A stretch of DNA of 58,261 nt from Bacteroidota bacterium (GCA_021811615.1 JAJZNW010000018.1:1-58261); one strand, 5' to 3'; counted from the stretch's first letter, positions 44,337-53,369 are shown. The notes: a model not told the origin generated them from the letters alone. Translations and numbers: made by a program.

Positions 44337-44551
44337 ATAAAAAAAGGCACACCAAACTGATTCATGAAGGCAAGTACGTGGCTGAAGTCGAAGTCGAACT
44401 TGTTGAAACGAATCAGAGCTGGTCACCATATCTGTCTCTTGAAGATGCCTATAAACTCGATGAGGTTCGCGAAGCTTTGAGACGTGGCGACCTGCACAGC
44501 GCTATGCAGAAATCGCGGGTGTACGAGCTTACCCCTGTCACAAGCAAGTGA
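44333..44551 (+). CDS. Small partner of DUF4258 protein (possible antitoxin)
   Basis: A 72-residue protein translationally coupled to the DUF4258 gene (ATGA overlap). The pattern 'LIHEGKYVAEVEVELVE' followed by 'WSPYLSLEDAYKLDEVREALRRGDL' looks like a conserved family commonly found next to DUF4258 genes. The charged C-terminal half could wrap a partner protein. An antitoxin role is inferred. A perfect 7-bp hairpin (CAAGACG/CGTCTTG, 44566-44583) follows the stop. Confidence 0.7.
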   Translation: MNKKRHTKLIHEGKYVAEVEVELVETNQSWSPYLSLEDAYKLDEVREALRRGDLHSAMQKSRVYELTPVTSK

Positions 44552-44565
44552 AAAAAATCCAACGG

Positions 44566-44583
44566 CAAGACGCCGTCGTCTTG
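44566..44583 (+). terminator. Hairpin after the DUF4258 module
   Basis: A perfect 7-bp stem (CAAGACG/CGTCTTG) with a CCGT loop, 15 bases after the stop codon. There is an A-run before it and no T-run after it on the + strand. It may stabilise or end the module transcript. Confidence 0.35.
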
Positions 44584-44642
44584 ACTGAAGTGCCGCGATC
44601 CTGCAAAGCGGTTTATTTACGGTAAGTCTGCCCTCGGGCTGT

Positions 44643-44677
44643 CTTTCTTTCTCCGTTCTCCCTTTTCTACTTCCCGG
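44643..44677 (+). repeat. Solo pyrimidine-rich repeat arm upstream of pilC
   Basis: A C/T-rich stretch with a CTCCGTTCTCCCTTTT core. It closely resembles the reverse complement of the left arm of the palindrome in truA (42611-42640). It appears to be a half-copy of the same dispersed repeat. Confidence 0.45.
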
Positions 44678-44724
44678 ATGGGAAGCGTATTGTGGTTTGA
44701 TGTTCAAATAAGAAAGTCAAAATC

Positions 44725-44747
44725 GAGGAGGGCGAAGAGTTGCCGGA
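44725..44747 (+). repeat. Direct repeat copy 2 (functional pilC ribosome site and start)
   Basis: Identical over 23 bases to 43801-43823. Here it supplies the AGGAGGG ribosome site and the TTG start of the pilC/gspF-like gene. Confidence 0.85.
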
Positions 44748-46080
44748 ATTCAGATTCCAGGGGGTGAAGCCGGGCGGCAGGGCTGTTCAAGGAGTCGTCT
44801 CGGCAGAAACCCGCGCACAGGCAAAGAAGTTAGTCTCCGATCTGTCTGCGAAAAGTCAATTCAAACTAACCAACCTTCAGGCCCGAGCTACTTACATCTA
44901 CAGGGCCCGCCGCAACGGCGAGAAGCCGATTACGGGTGAGCAGAAGGCGTTCACGAAGCAGGAAGTCGAGCAGGCCCTCCAGCGCCTTGACTACAAGGTG
45001 TTGTCGGTGCAGAAGAAGCTGCTTGACTTCAAAGCTAAGCCGCCCGCGGCGGAGGTGGTGACTTTCGTTCGAGTCAGCGCCGACCTTCTTCGGGAGAAAC
45101 TTCCCTTCAACGAGATACTTCAACTCCTGACAAACGACATCGAGAACAAAACCCTCAGGGATACTGTCAGGGAGATCAATAATGATCTGAAGCAGGGTAG
45201 GGACAGCGAGCAGGCTTTTGTGAAGCACGAGAAGGTCCTCGGCAAGTTTGCCTCTCACATGCTGGGCCTCGCCGCGAAAAGCGGTAACATGGCCGAGATA
45301 TATGAGAGCACTGCGAAGTTTCTGGAGCGGCAGGCGGAATTCAAAAAGAATTTGAAAAGCGCGCTGATCATGCCGGCCGTTACGATGTTTGTCCTGTTCA
45401 TCGCCGTTATCTATTACGTGGCTTATATCTTTCCTGCGACGGCTGAGCTTTTTGCGAAACTCGGTCAGGTCCCGCCGATGACGGCGGCGACGTTGAAGCT
45501 GAGCCACTTCCTCACACAAAATTTCTGGTGGATGGGACTGATCGTCGTGGCCTTTTCGATATTCTTCGCCCGTTTTGCGACCACGGAGAAGGGCCGGTTC
45601 TACATGGACAAGTATATGATTAAGATTCCCGCCATAGGCAGCCTTCTTCACAAGACCAGCATCGAGATATTCTGCAGAGTCTTTTACGCGATGTACAGCG
45701 GTTCCGGAGAGAATATCGACGTCATAAAGCTCGCATCCGAGGCGTGCGGAAATAAGTACATGGAACACCAGATCAAATCAGTTGCCATTCCCATGATGGT
45801 CACGCAGGGAAAAGGGTTGACGGAATCTCTCGCGGCGACCGGGGTGTTCAGCGAGACCGCGATCAACAGGTTTCACAGCGGAGCCGAGACCGGAACTGTC
45901 CGCAACACTGCTCTCCAGCTTGCGAACTATTATGAAAAGGAAACCGGTTACAAGCTGAAGAACGCCATCGACTTCATACAGGTAATCATATCAATGATTA
46001 TCATGGTCGTTATGATAGCGCTTACTATAGTCTCCTCCGAGTCGGCACTTATCAGCCCGACTATGCCTGGACAGGGATGA
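44740..46080 (+). CDS. pilC: Type IV pilus / type II secretion inner-membrane protein (PilC/GspF family)
   Basis: A 446-residue platform protein around which the motor ATPases work. It starts at TTG with AGGAGGG upstream. An N-terminal ~100-residue region (PEFRFQGVKPGGRAVQGVVSAETRAQAKKLV) is followed by the first T2SSF domain (VTFVRVSADLLREKLPFNEILQLL...GKFASHMLGLAAKSGNMAEIYE). Membrane helices lie at about 208-228 and 255-280. The second T2SSF domain (IEIFCRVFYAMYSGSGENIDVIKLA...NRFHSGAETGTV) and a last helix at about 415-435 complete it. The stop is 7 bases before pilB, so they are one operon. Confidence 0.92.
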   Translation: MPEFRFQGVKPGGRAVQGVVSAETRAQAKKLVSDLSAKSQFKLTNLQARATYIYRARRNGEKPITGEQKAFTKQEVEQALQRLDYKVLSVQKKLLDFKAKPPAAEVVTFVRVSADLLREKLPFNEILQLLTNDIENKTLRDTVREINNDLKQGRDSEQAFVKHEKVLGKFASHMLGLAAKSGNMAEIYESTAKFLERQAEFKKNLKSALIMPAVTMFVLFIAVIYYVAYIFPATAELFAKLGQVPPMTAATLKLSHFLTQNFWWMGLIVVAFSIFFARFATTEKGRFYMDKYMIKIPAIGSLLHKTSIEIFCRVFYAMYSGSGENIDVIKLASEACGNKYMEHQIKSVAIPMMVTQGKGLTESLAATGVFSETAINRFHSGAETGTVRNTALQLANYYEKETGYKLKNAIDFIQVIISMIIMVVMIALTIVSSESALISPTMPGQG

Positions 46081-46087
46081 GTAAACG

Positions 46088-47884
46088 ATGCCCGAAATCG
46101 ATATAAGTGATAAGCTGGGCTACACACTTCTCAAGAAGGGGATTATCGACTACGAGACCCTGGAACTGGCAATAAAGAAAAAGGAAGCCGAGGATTCCAA
46201 AACAAGGCGCACGCTGGCACAGATACTCGTTTCCGATTTCAATGTCGAGCATGACCTTGTATTCCGTGAGGTAGCCAACTTATATGGCTTTCGTGAAATT
46301 TATCTTGCCGATGAAGTCATAGACGGGGAAAGAGTCGATTTCATAAAGAAGCTTGTAGAGTCCGGCGACAACCTCAGGGACGAAATCATCAACGCGAAGA
46401 TGCTCCCGCTGAAGTTCGACGAGGCGAGACCGGATAAGCTTATCATTGTCGCGGCGGATCCGACCAACAAGGAAATCCCCAGACTTGCCCGCAGTTTTGC
46501 CGCGAAGCGCTATGAGGTCGCTTACGTCAGGCTGAAAGATCTTCAGGGACTGATAGACAAAGTGTTTCCTCCGGAAAATGAATTTCTGAAGGTCCTTTCA
46601 AATTCGACTCAGGACGAGCTGGGGGAAATCAGCAGCGGGGAAGAAGAAGGCATTGATGAGCAGCAGCTCGAAGCGGAAATCAACAAGAGTGTCCTCATCA
46701 ACCTCGTCGAGGGAATGCTGGTCGAAGCGGTGCGCAGGGGCGCATCCGATATCCACGTCGTTCCGCGTGACGGCAACAGGACCGATATCCATTTCCGCAT
46801 AGATGGCGACTTGAGGTTATGGTACACTCAGGATGGAGTGCTCCCCGAGGCTGTATCTGCGGTCATCAAGGACAGGTCCAAGGGCGCCGACAGGTTTGAG
46901 CGCGAGGCCGGACAGGACGCGTTCATTCAGCGGAAAGTCGACGACCACTGGATTCGATTCCGCGTATCCATCCTTCCGATGGTGGCCAGCGAATTCAGAC
47001 ACAAGTTCGAGTCTGTCGTCATCCGCGTGCTCGACGACAGGAAGGTTATCACCGACCTGGAAAAGCTGGGCCTGCAGGGACCGGCCAGGGAAGGGTTCTA
47101 CAAGGCTATCAGCAAACCTCAGGGCATGGTAATACTCACGGGACCTACCGGCAGCGGTAAATCGACAACCCTCGTCGCCGCACTTTACCAGGTCATCGAC
47201 CCAACCGTCAACGTCCTTACGGTCGAAGATCCTGTCGAGTATATAATAAACGGCGCACGTCAGCTGAGGATCGGACCGAAGATGAACTTCGAGCAGGCGA
47301 TCAGGTCGATTCTCAGGCATGACCCGGACATAGTGCTCGTGGGAGAAATTCGCGACAAGGAGACTGCCGAAATCGCGGTCAAGCTTGCTAACACGGGTCA
47401 CCTTACTTTTTCCACGCTTCATACGAACGACGCGCCGAGCGCTGTGGCAAGGTTGTATAAGATGGGGATCGAACCTTTCTTGCTTGCAAGTGCTGTGAAC
47501 ATAATAGTCGCCCAGCGGCTGATCCGTACCCTCTGTGCCAACTGTAAGCAGCCATTGAGCAAAGACGAGATAGACCATGATGCATATCTGCGATTCGGAT
47601 TCACAGAAGAAGAACTTAAGAACTCGACTCTCTATAAAGCCGTAGGATGCGAGAAATGCAGCGGGACTGGTTACAAAGGAAGGGCTGCCATCCATGAGGC
47701 CCTTTACTTCTCGAAAGAAATCAAGCACATCATCATGAATGCGGGTGAGAATATCAATGAAGACGATATTCGCATCCAGGCAACTAAGGACGGTATGTGG
47801 ACGTTGCGCCGCGCCGGAATCCATCGTGTACTTGAAGGAGCTTCGACGATGGAAGAAGTAGCGGCGACGACGACCGAAGATTGA
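46088..47884 (+). CDS. pilB: Type IV pilus assembly ATPase (PilB/GspE family)
   Basis: A 598-residue hexameric motor that drives filament extension or secretion from the cytosolic face. An N-terminal MshEN-like domain (about 1-165) precedes the ATPase. The Walker A is GPTGSGKST (352-360), the Asp box is VEDPVEY, the Walker B region is DPDIVLVGEIRD and the His box is TGHLTFSTLHT. The zinc-binding pair CANC (about 483-486) and CEKC (about 521-524) is intact. All catalytic motifs are canonical. An acidic linker (about 177-195) is somewhat long. It lies between pilC and the PilT-like gene. Confidence 0.95.
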   Translation: MPEIDISDKLGYTLLKKGIIDYETLELAIKKKEAEDSKTRRTLAQILVSDFNVEHDLVFREVANLYGFREIYLADEVIDGERVDFIKKLVESGDNLRDEIINAKMLPLKFDEARPDKLIIVAADPTNKEIPRLARSFAAKRYEVAYVRLKDLQGLIDKVFPPENEFLKVLSNSTQDELGEISSGEEEGIDEQQLEAEINKSVLINLVEGMLVEAVRRGASDIHVVPRDGNRTDIHFRIDGDLRLWYTQDGVLPEAVSAVIKDRSKGADRFEREAGQDAFIQRKVDDHWIRFRVSILPMVASEFRHKFESVVIRVLDDRKVITDLEKLGLQGPAREGFYKAISKPQGMVILTGPTGSGKSTTLVAALYQVIDPTVNVLTVEDPVEYIINGARQLRIGPKMNFEQAIRSILRHDPDIVLVGEIRDKETAEIAVKLANTGHLTFSTLHTNDAPSAVARLYKMGIEPFLLASAVNIIVAQRLIRTLCANCKQPLSKDEIDHDAYLRFGFTEEELKNSTLYKAVGCEKCSGTGYKGRAAIHEALYFSKEIKHIIMNAGENINEDDIRIQATKDGMWTLRRAGIHRVLEGASTMEEVAATTTED

Positions 47885-47947
47885 GGTTCATCCTTTGGAT
47901 TTCCCGATCCCGGTCAATAGAAAATCAAGATAAGACTGGAGAGCTAA

Positions 47948-49195
47948 TTGGAAGCTGTACAGGCGAACGACTCCTCGCCGGTTAGAGGATTACTAAAACA
48001 ACTCTCTTCACAGGTATCAGAACTTGTGAGGGGATTGGAGCGACACATATTCATTGGAAACATAGTAACTAATCTTCCCGATGATCAGCGCATCGACATC
48101 AGAAACTATTTCAACGCATTCCTTTCCAAGATGCAGGATAACAACGCGTCGGACATAGATCTCGGCGGTTTCGGCTCAAGGGGGAAAATATGGTACAGGA
48201 TTTTCGGCGCAAAGCAGCCCGATGAATCCTGGGGGACATTTTCGGCCGAGGAAGCCAGCCTCCTTATTCAGAACATAATGACGGAACGACAGCGCCAATT
48301 CCTGTACGACAAGCGTAACCTGGATTTCTCATACATGTTTAATGAAGGCGACAGGATATTCCGATTCCGTGCCGACGCCTACTTCGATCTTGAGGAGCTC
48401 GCATTGAACATGCGTGCCGTGAATGAGCAAGTCCGTCCTATAGCCGACCTCGTTCTGCATCCGAACGTGCTGAATATTCTCAACCTTGCCCACACTAAGG
48501 AAGGGCTGATACTTGTTACCGGTATCACCGGATCGGGCAAGAGCTCGACTTTAGACTCCATCATCGACATGAACAACCATGCCGTGGACGGCGATATTGT
48601 GATAATCGGATCTCCTATTGAATACGTTCATATTTCCGATAAATGTATTGTACGCCACAGAGAGGTTGGGAGAGACACGCTCTCTTTCAAAGATGGTGCA
48701 GTCGAAGCGTTAAGGCAGGATCCGGATATAGTCATGATCGCCGAAATGCGCGATGCCGACACAATCATGACCGCCCTCGAGATTACCGATAGCGGACATA
48801 AGGTCTTTTCGACACTGCACACGGCATCGGCCGTCGAGAGCATAGACAGGATCGTTGCAGAAATGCCTCCGAACGAACAGGAGCGCGTCTGGCAGCGTAT
48901 CGCGGATGTTTTGAAGTGTGTCGTTTCCCAGAAGCTTGTGCCGAGCCTCGACGGTAAACGTGTCCTTGCAAAGGAAGTCCTCGTCGCGACCCCTTCCGTC
49001 AGGGCGGCCATCAAGAACAAGAACGCAAGCGAAATCTACCAGATGATCTCCGAAGGTGCGGAACTTGGAATGGTTACGATGGAACAGGATCTCAAGAGGC
49101 TCTACAAGCAGCGGAGAATCTCGAAGGAGAATACTCTTAATTACGCAAACAACAAACGAAGAATGGAACAGCTCCTTGCCGGAGGAGCCCTTTGA
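47948..49195 (+). CDS. pilT: PilT-like retraction ATPase
   Basis: A 415-residue ATPase of the PilT/PilU type starting at TTG after TGGAGAG. The Walker A is GITGSGKSS (192-200), Walker B DPDIVMIAEMRD, His box SGHKVFSTLHT. The N-terminal PAS-like part is longer than in classical PilT (about 345 residues), with about 50 extra residues before 'FNAFLSKMQDNNASDIDLGG'. The Asp box, normally (I)EDPIE, reads IGSPIE (Gly221, Ser222), losing the first acidic pair while keeping Glu225. This may alter ATPase rate, as in accessory PilU-like paralogues. The role is most likely retraction or motor tuning. Confidence 0.88.
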   Translation: MEAVQANDSSPVRGLLKQLSSQVSELVRGLERHIFIGNIVTNLPDDQRIDIRNYFNAFLSKMQDNNASDIDLGGFGSRGKIWYRIFGAKQPDESWGTFSAEEASLLIQNIMTERQRQFLYDKRNLDFSYMFNEGDRIFRFRADAYFDLEELALNMRAVNEQVRPIADLVLHPNVLNILNLAHTKEGLILVTGITGSGKSSTLDSIIDMNNHAVDGDIVIIGSPIEYVHISDKCIVRHREVGRDTLSFKDGAVEALRQDPDIVMIAEMRDADTIMTALEITDSGHKVFSTLHTASAVESIDRIVAEMPPNEQERVWQRIADVLKCVVSQKLVPSLDGKRVLAKEVLVATPSVRAAIKNKNASEIYQMISEGAELGMVTMEQDLKRLYKQRRISKENTLNYANNKRRMEQLLAGGAL

Positions 49196-49263
49196 TTTGC
49201 AATTTGATAAATACTGCCGGGATCCTTCTCTTACGTGAAGTGGAATTAAACTAGGAGTGCGAC

Positions 49264-50793
49264 ATGGCTTCCAATGATGCCATAGGACTGTACGTCGACG
49301 GAGTTGACCTAAAAGTAGCGCACGTGGCTCGACGCGGGCGAAAGATCATATTGCTCGATCTTTTCAATTCAAAGCTCGTTCAGAAGCTGGAGGTCGGAGC
49401 TCCCGTCGCCGCGGGGATCGGATTCGACTCTTCCGCCGAGACGATCGACCTCACCCAGCCGACCCCCCAGGATGAGACGGGCGAGGAACTGACGAACTCG
49501 GCTGTCGTGACCGAAGTGTTCAACAGGTACAAGAAGAAGAAACCGTTGGCGCTCTCGATCGGAGAGCCTTATGTGTTCTACCATCCTATTGAGGTCCAGG
49601 GAAAGCTTAACCGTGACAAGGTAGTGACTCGTATCGTCGAAGAGCTCCAGGCCACACGCGCCGGTATCACGAAGGACCAGGTAAGGCTTTTGTCAAGCAC
49701 TTCCGAGACGAGCTTCGTCGGTGTTGTGAGCGAACAGGATGTTCCAATCCTCGATCTGGTGATGAGTGCCAAGCCGTTTCTAGGGCCTCGGATGCCGAAG
49801 ATAAAATTCGTGGAAAGCAGCGATATAGCTCTTGTCAATCTTGTTAAGACAAACTATCCGCTCAGGGATGACGAAATCACTGTCATCGTGTACGTAGGCG
49901 TGGAATACACCAGACTCATTTTCATGCGCGGCAGAAGTCTTTTCAACATTGCCCCGATAATCAGTGAAGGCGCGGATTCTTTCAGCGTACAAAATACGAT
50001 CTACAGCAGGATCCTTCTTGGCCAGGACAACCTGAGCCTTCCCAGGATCGATCAGGTTATCCTCTGCGGCGAATGCAAGAATTTCGACATAAAGGGATTC
50101 CTCTCTTCACTTCTCGTCGGCGCGGAAGTCGACTATCTTCAGCTTCGTCGCATAGACGATTCGCAGCTCCCTGCAGGCGGCGCGGATCTGATACCTCAAT
50201 ACGCCGTGCCGATTGCAACCGCGACACGCGCGGCGGTCGGGAAATCGAAGACCTATTACGAAGTCGACATGACTCCGGAGAGGATCCGGCAAAGCCAGAA
50301 GACCTTTAAACTTGCATGGCACGGGTTGCTCCTCGCCGTTCTGGTGTTCGGTTCTACGTTCTTCTTTACGTACACTTACGCCTCAAACGAGAACGATCTT
50401 TCCAGGATCAGGTCAGATGTTGCAGGGAAGCAGGTTCAGGCCGTAGAGGTGGCCAGCCTAAAATCCCAGATCAGCACGGTTCAGTCGCAGTTTAGTAAGT
50501 ACTCTACAGCCATATCGATCCTGAATACCCTTACTCCAAACACCGAAAGGTGGTCGGCGCTCATGGGATCCCTTGCGAACTCGGTAGAGAACGTTGGCGG
50601 CATTTGGCTGACAGATGTCCACCAGGAGAAGGACGGTATCTATTATGTGGAAGGATTGTCGGTATATCGCGACCGGATACCGCGATTTGCCGAAAGGTAT
50701 CCGGGTTCGATTCTGAAAAAAGTCACTGTGGCCGAAATCCGCGGAAAGACGGTCTATGACTTTCAGATCGACTTAAACTATCCGGGAAAGTGA
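49264..50793 (+). CDS. PilM-PilN fusion (GspL-like) assembly protein
   Basis: A 509-residue protein. Residues about 1-320 form a cytosolic actin-like PilM/GspL fold (AIGLYVDGVDLKVAHVARRGRK... with 'VIVYVGVEYTRLIFMRG'). One membrane helix lies at about 350-371 (LLLAVLVFGSTFFFTYTY). The periplasmic rest has a coiled coil (SRIRSDVAGKQVQAVEVASLK) and a PilN-like ferredoxin-type domain (LNTLTPNTERWSALMGSLANSVENVGGIWLTDV). In most type IV pilus operons PilM and PilN are separate proteins; here they are one chain, as in GspL of type II secretion. AGGAG precedes the ATG. It lies just before the PilO-PilP fusion (12-base gap). Confidence 0.85.
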   Translation: MASNDAIGLYVDGVDLKVAHVARRGRKIILLDLFNSKLVQKLEVGAPVAAGIGFDSSAETIDLTQPTPQDETGEELTNSAVVTEVFNRYKKKKPLALSIGEPYVFYHPIEVQGKLNRDKVVTRIVEELQATRAGITKDQVRLLSSTSETSFVGVVSEQDVPILDLVMSAKPFLGPRMPKIKFVESSDIALVNLVKTNYPLRDDEITVIVYVGVEYTRLIFMRGRSLFNIAPIISEGADSFSVQNTIYSRILLGQDNLSLPRIDQVILCGECKNFDIKGFLSSLLVGAEVDYLQLRRIDDSQLPAGGADLIPQYAVPIATATRAAVGKSKTYYEVDMTPERIRQSQKTFKLAWHGLLLAVLVFGSTFFFTYTYASNENDLSRIRSDVAGKQVQAVEVASLKSQISTVQSQFSKYSTAISILNTLTPNTERWSALMGSLANSVENVGGIWLTDVHQEKDGIYYVEGLSVYRDRIPRFAERYPGSILKKVTVAEIRGKTVYDFQIDLNYPGK

Positions 50794-50805
50794 GGATCAG
50801 GTGAG

Positions 50806-51690
50806 ATGTCTTACGCATTAAGAAATACGATAGTCCTCGCGGCATTTCTCGCGATAATTTTCACCGTGGGGTTCTACCTGACGAAGGTGGTACAGCCGGG
50901 AGAAAAGAAGAAACTTCAAACGGAGATAGTCTCGCTTGATAGGACGATTGCCGAGCGGCCCGGACTGGAGTCCCAGCTGAAAGATTCGAAGCAGAAGCTC
51001 GCGGAGATGAAACAACGGTATGAGAAAAGATTCAAAGTCATTCCGGCGAGCGATACTACGGCGTTGACCTACGCCTACTTAAATCGAGTCATGAATTCGA
51101 GCGGCCTCGTGAAGTTCGACATGCTCTACCAGGGACCTACCTCGGAGAAGCAGTACGGTTACAATACATACAACTTGAAAGGTGAAACCTCCTACGGCAA
51201 CCTGTATAGGTTCATCTGGTATCTTGAGCATGCCAGGATGTTGTACAAGGTAGAAGACCTGACTCTGACGGGACATGAAATACGGAACGACTCGACCGGC
51301 CAGGCGGAGTTGATTATTCCTTTCACGATGAATCTCCGCGCATATTATTCGACGGCGGCAGGAGTGTCCTCCGGCCTGACGGGAAGCGATCCGACTTTCA
51401 ACAAGAGAGTCGACATTGGACTTGATTTCCTGCGTCCTCTCATTTCCTCCGAGCCTCCGCCGAACGTAAGAGGGCTCGTAGATGTGCAGAGGTCGGAGCT
51501 CCGCGCCGTAATGCCCGACAAGATCTTCATTGTCGACCAGAAAGGTGAGGGGCATATTCTTAAGGTTGGTGACGAGGTGTACCTCGGGTATCTCACAAGC
51601 ATAATCCCCTCAAAGAACGAGGCGGAGTTCACTCTCAACGAAGGTGGGATCATCCAGCGCGTCGACATGAAAGTAAGATTTGGACAATAG
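50806..51690 (+). CDS. PilO-PilP fusion (GspM/GspC-like) periplasmic protein
   Basis: A 294-residue bitopic protein. A membrane helix lies at about 9-27 (TIVLAAFLAIIFTVGFYL), then a coiled coil (EIVSLDRTIAERPGLESQLKDSKQKLAEMKQRYEKR) and a PilO-type ferredoxin-like domain (ETSYGNLYRFIWYLEHARML) to about 185. A C-terminal ~80-residue domain resembles PilP/GspC homology regions (IFIVDQKGEGHILKVGDEVYLGYLTSI), which contact the secretin. A single chain would link the inner-membrane complex directly to the outer-membrane secretin encoded next. The stop is 12 bases before the secretin start. Confidence 0.8.
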   Translation: MSYALRNTIVLAAFLAIIFTVGFYLTKVVQPGEKKKLQTEIVSLDRTIAERPGLESQLKDSKQKLAEMKQRYEKRFKVIPASDTTALTYAYLNRVMNSSGLVKFDMLYQGPTSEKQYGYNTYNLKGETSYGNLYRFIWYLEHARMLYKVEDLTLTGHEIRNDSTGQAELIIPFTMNLRAYYSTAAGVSSGLTGSDPTFNKRVDIGLDFLRPLISSEPPPNVRGLVDVQRSELRAVMPDKIFIVDQKGEGHILKVGDEVYLGYLTSIIPSKNEAEFTLNEGGIIQRVDMKVRFGQ

Positions 51691-51702
51691 AAGAGGAAAG
51701 TG

Positions 51703-52980
51703 ATGAAAAAGACTATTTTGTTTCTCGTTGTCGCTCTTTTCTGTGGTTTTGATGTGAAGGCACAAACACAGGATTACCCGCCGCAGTTGCGACATGATTA
51801 TGTCTCGCCGCAACAGATAGTGACTATCGCGTCAAATACCCCGTTCAATCAGGCGATCACCATCCTCGACAGCTACAGCAACAAGTTTTTGAAGAAGATA
51901 ATCATCGATCCTGAAAACCGGACCAATCCCATCGGTGTGAATATCGACAGGATGCAATGGCTCGACGCTTTTGAGTCGATCTTGAGGGCCAATAATCTGT
52001 GGTACAAAGAATACAACAGTTACATTCAGATCGTACCGTCCGGACAGCAGCAGGTTGTAGAAAAGGCGGGTGGCGCGCCCGCACAGGCTGCATTACCTCC
52101 GGGTACTCCTACCTTGAACAGTAGGGAAGTCAATATACAGGCGGTGTTTTTCGAAGCTGATTTGACGAAGCTGGACCAACGCGGCATCAATCTGAATTTC
52201 ATTCTGACAGGTGCATGGAACGGTATCACCAGTATCCCGAGCGCGAATTTGCCTTCAGGAGCAGCTGCAGTTCCGCCTAACGTCGGAATCAATGCTGCAA
52301 ATGTCGGCGACTTCACAATGAGTGGTCAGTATAATTATTCGTTCGGTACGATAGGCGCTATTTTCGGACTACTTCAATCTGAGGACCTCGGCAAGATTCT
52401 CGCAAGCCCGGAGATTACGGTGAGATCCGGAGAGTCCGGCCACATTCAGGTCGGCGTCAACTTTTTTGTGACCACCAAAGACTTTGCCGGGAATACGGTT
52501 CAGACCATGGAGAACGCCGGTATCATAGTAACGGCGACGCCGACCGTCTATAGTCAGGACAGTATCGATTTTGTAAGTTTGAATCTGGATCTCACGAACA
52601 GTTCTCTTGGCGGCAGCAGTACGACTGGCCAGATCATTAACACGGAGCAGGCTAATACAAAAGTTCTTCTCCTGAATGGTGAACAGACCACTATCGGCGG
52701 GCTCTACAGCACTACACGGACGACCCACAGGGAGGGCATTCCGGTGCTGAAAGATCTGCCATGGTGGGTGCTGGGACTGCGGTATTTGACCGGCTCTCAG
52801 ATCGTCAATGTGCAGACCAAGGAACTGATCATATTGATTAAGGCGAATATTCTTCCGACATTAAGGGAACGTTTTGATACGTTAAAGGAGTATGGTCCGA
52901 AGCCTAATAGGACGGTGGAGGAGCATCTTCTCCAGCTTGAGAGAAAGATCAGGCAATACGACCCGACTATAGGAAAGTGA
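51703..52980 (+). CDS. Short secretin (PilQ/GspD family)
   Basis: A 425-residue outer-membrane secretin. ATG 51703 is chosen over GTG 51700 because of the AGGAAAG spacing. A signal peptide (LFLVVALFCGFDVKA) is followed by a single N0/STN-like domain (FNQAITILDSYSNKFLKKI...MQWLDAFESILRANNLWYKEYNSYIQI). The secretin core follows from about 150: 'FGLLQSEDLGKILASPEITVRSGESGHIQVG', 'VTATPTVYSQDSIDFVSLNLDLTNS', 'LLNGEQTTIGGLYST' and the signature 'GIPVLKDLPWWVLGLRYL'. It is about 200-300 residues shorter than typical PilQ, lacking extra N domains and any AMIN domain. It should form the exit pore of the machine. Confidence 0.9.
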   Translation: MKKTILFLVVALFCGFDVKAQTQDYPPQLRHDYVSPQQIVTIASNTPFNQAITILDSYSNKFLKKIIIDPENRTNPIGVNIDRMQWLDAFESILRANNLWYKEYNSYIQIVPSGQQQVVEKAGGAPAQAALPPGTPTLNSREVNIQAVFFEADLTKLDQRGINLNFILTGAWNGITSIPSANLPSGAAAVPPNVGINAANVGDFTMSGQYNYSFGTIGAIFGLLQSEDLGKILASPEITVRSGESGHIQVGVNFFVTTKDFAGNTVQTMENAGIIVTATPTVYSQDSIDFVSLNLDLTNSSLGGSSTTGQIINTEQANTKVLLLNGEQTTIGGLYSTTRTTHREGIPVLKDLPWWVLGLRYLTGSQIVNVQTKELIILIKANILPTLRERFDTLKEYGPKPNRTVEEHLLQLERKIRQYDPTIGK

Positions 52981-52988
52981 GCATCTTA

Positions 52989-53369
52989 ATGTCGAAACCC
53001 AAGGTACTTGTTGTTGATGACGAGGAGGCACTCAGGTTCTTGCTCGCAAGCGAGCTTGAAGCTGAAGCCTTCGAAGTTCAGAGTGCAGGAGACGGTGACG
53101 AGGCGATCGACCTCGTTCGGGGTCTGACCGAACGTGGCGAACGATTCGATATCGTTCTCCTGGACATCAAGATGCCAAGGGTCGACGGATTTGAGGTCCT
53201 GAAGTATGTGAAGGGCAATGCTCCGGAGACGAAAGTGATCATGTTGACGGCGTATGCAGACGTCAAGAATGCGATTGAATCGCTTCGTCTCGGAGCATCG
53301 GATTTTGTGAGCAAGCCCTACGACCTGGACGACATACTTACTTCCATCAATCGGGCCCTGGGGAAGTAG
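52989..53369 (+). CDS. Single-domain response regulator (CheY-like)
   Basis: A 126-residue receiver from ATG 52989; an overlapping GTG at 52977 gives four more residues. Conserved parts are VLVVDDEEAL (acidic pocket), LLDIKMPR with the phospho-acceptor Asp, 'VIMLTAYAD' (Thr) and 'DFVSKPYDLDD' (Lys). It has no output domain. The frame opens at the secretin stop, so it is co-transcribed with the pilus genes and may set their activity, as CheY-like proteins do for twitching systems. The cognate kinase is not in this operon; the hybrid kinase at the left end is far away. Confidence 0.9.
   Translation: MSKPKVLVVDDEEALRFLLASELEAEAFEVQSAGDGDEAIDLVRGLTERGERFDIVLLDIKMPRVDGFEVLKYVKGNAPETKVIMLTAYADVKNAIESLRLGASDFVSKPYDLDDILTSINRALGK

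Noticed and set aside
44866..45768. Long - strand open frame inside pilC
   Set aside because: Lies wholly within pilC, with a low-complexity Arg/Leu-rich product and no ribosome site.
46817..47824. Long - strand open frame (335 codons) inside pilB
   Set aside because: Antisense shadow of a canonical ATPase; its product has no recognisable family and no start signal.
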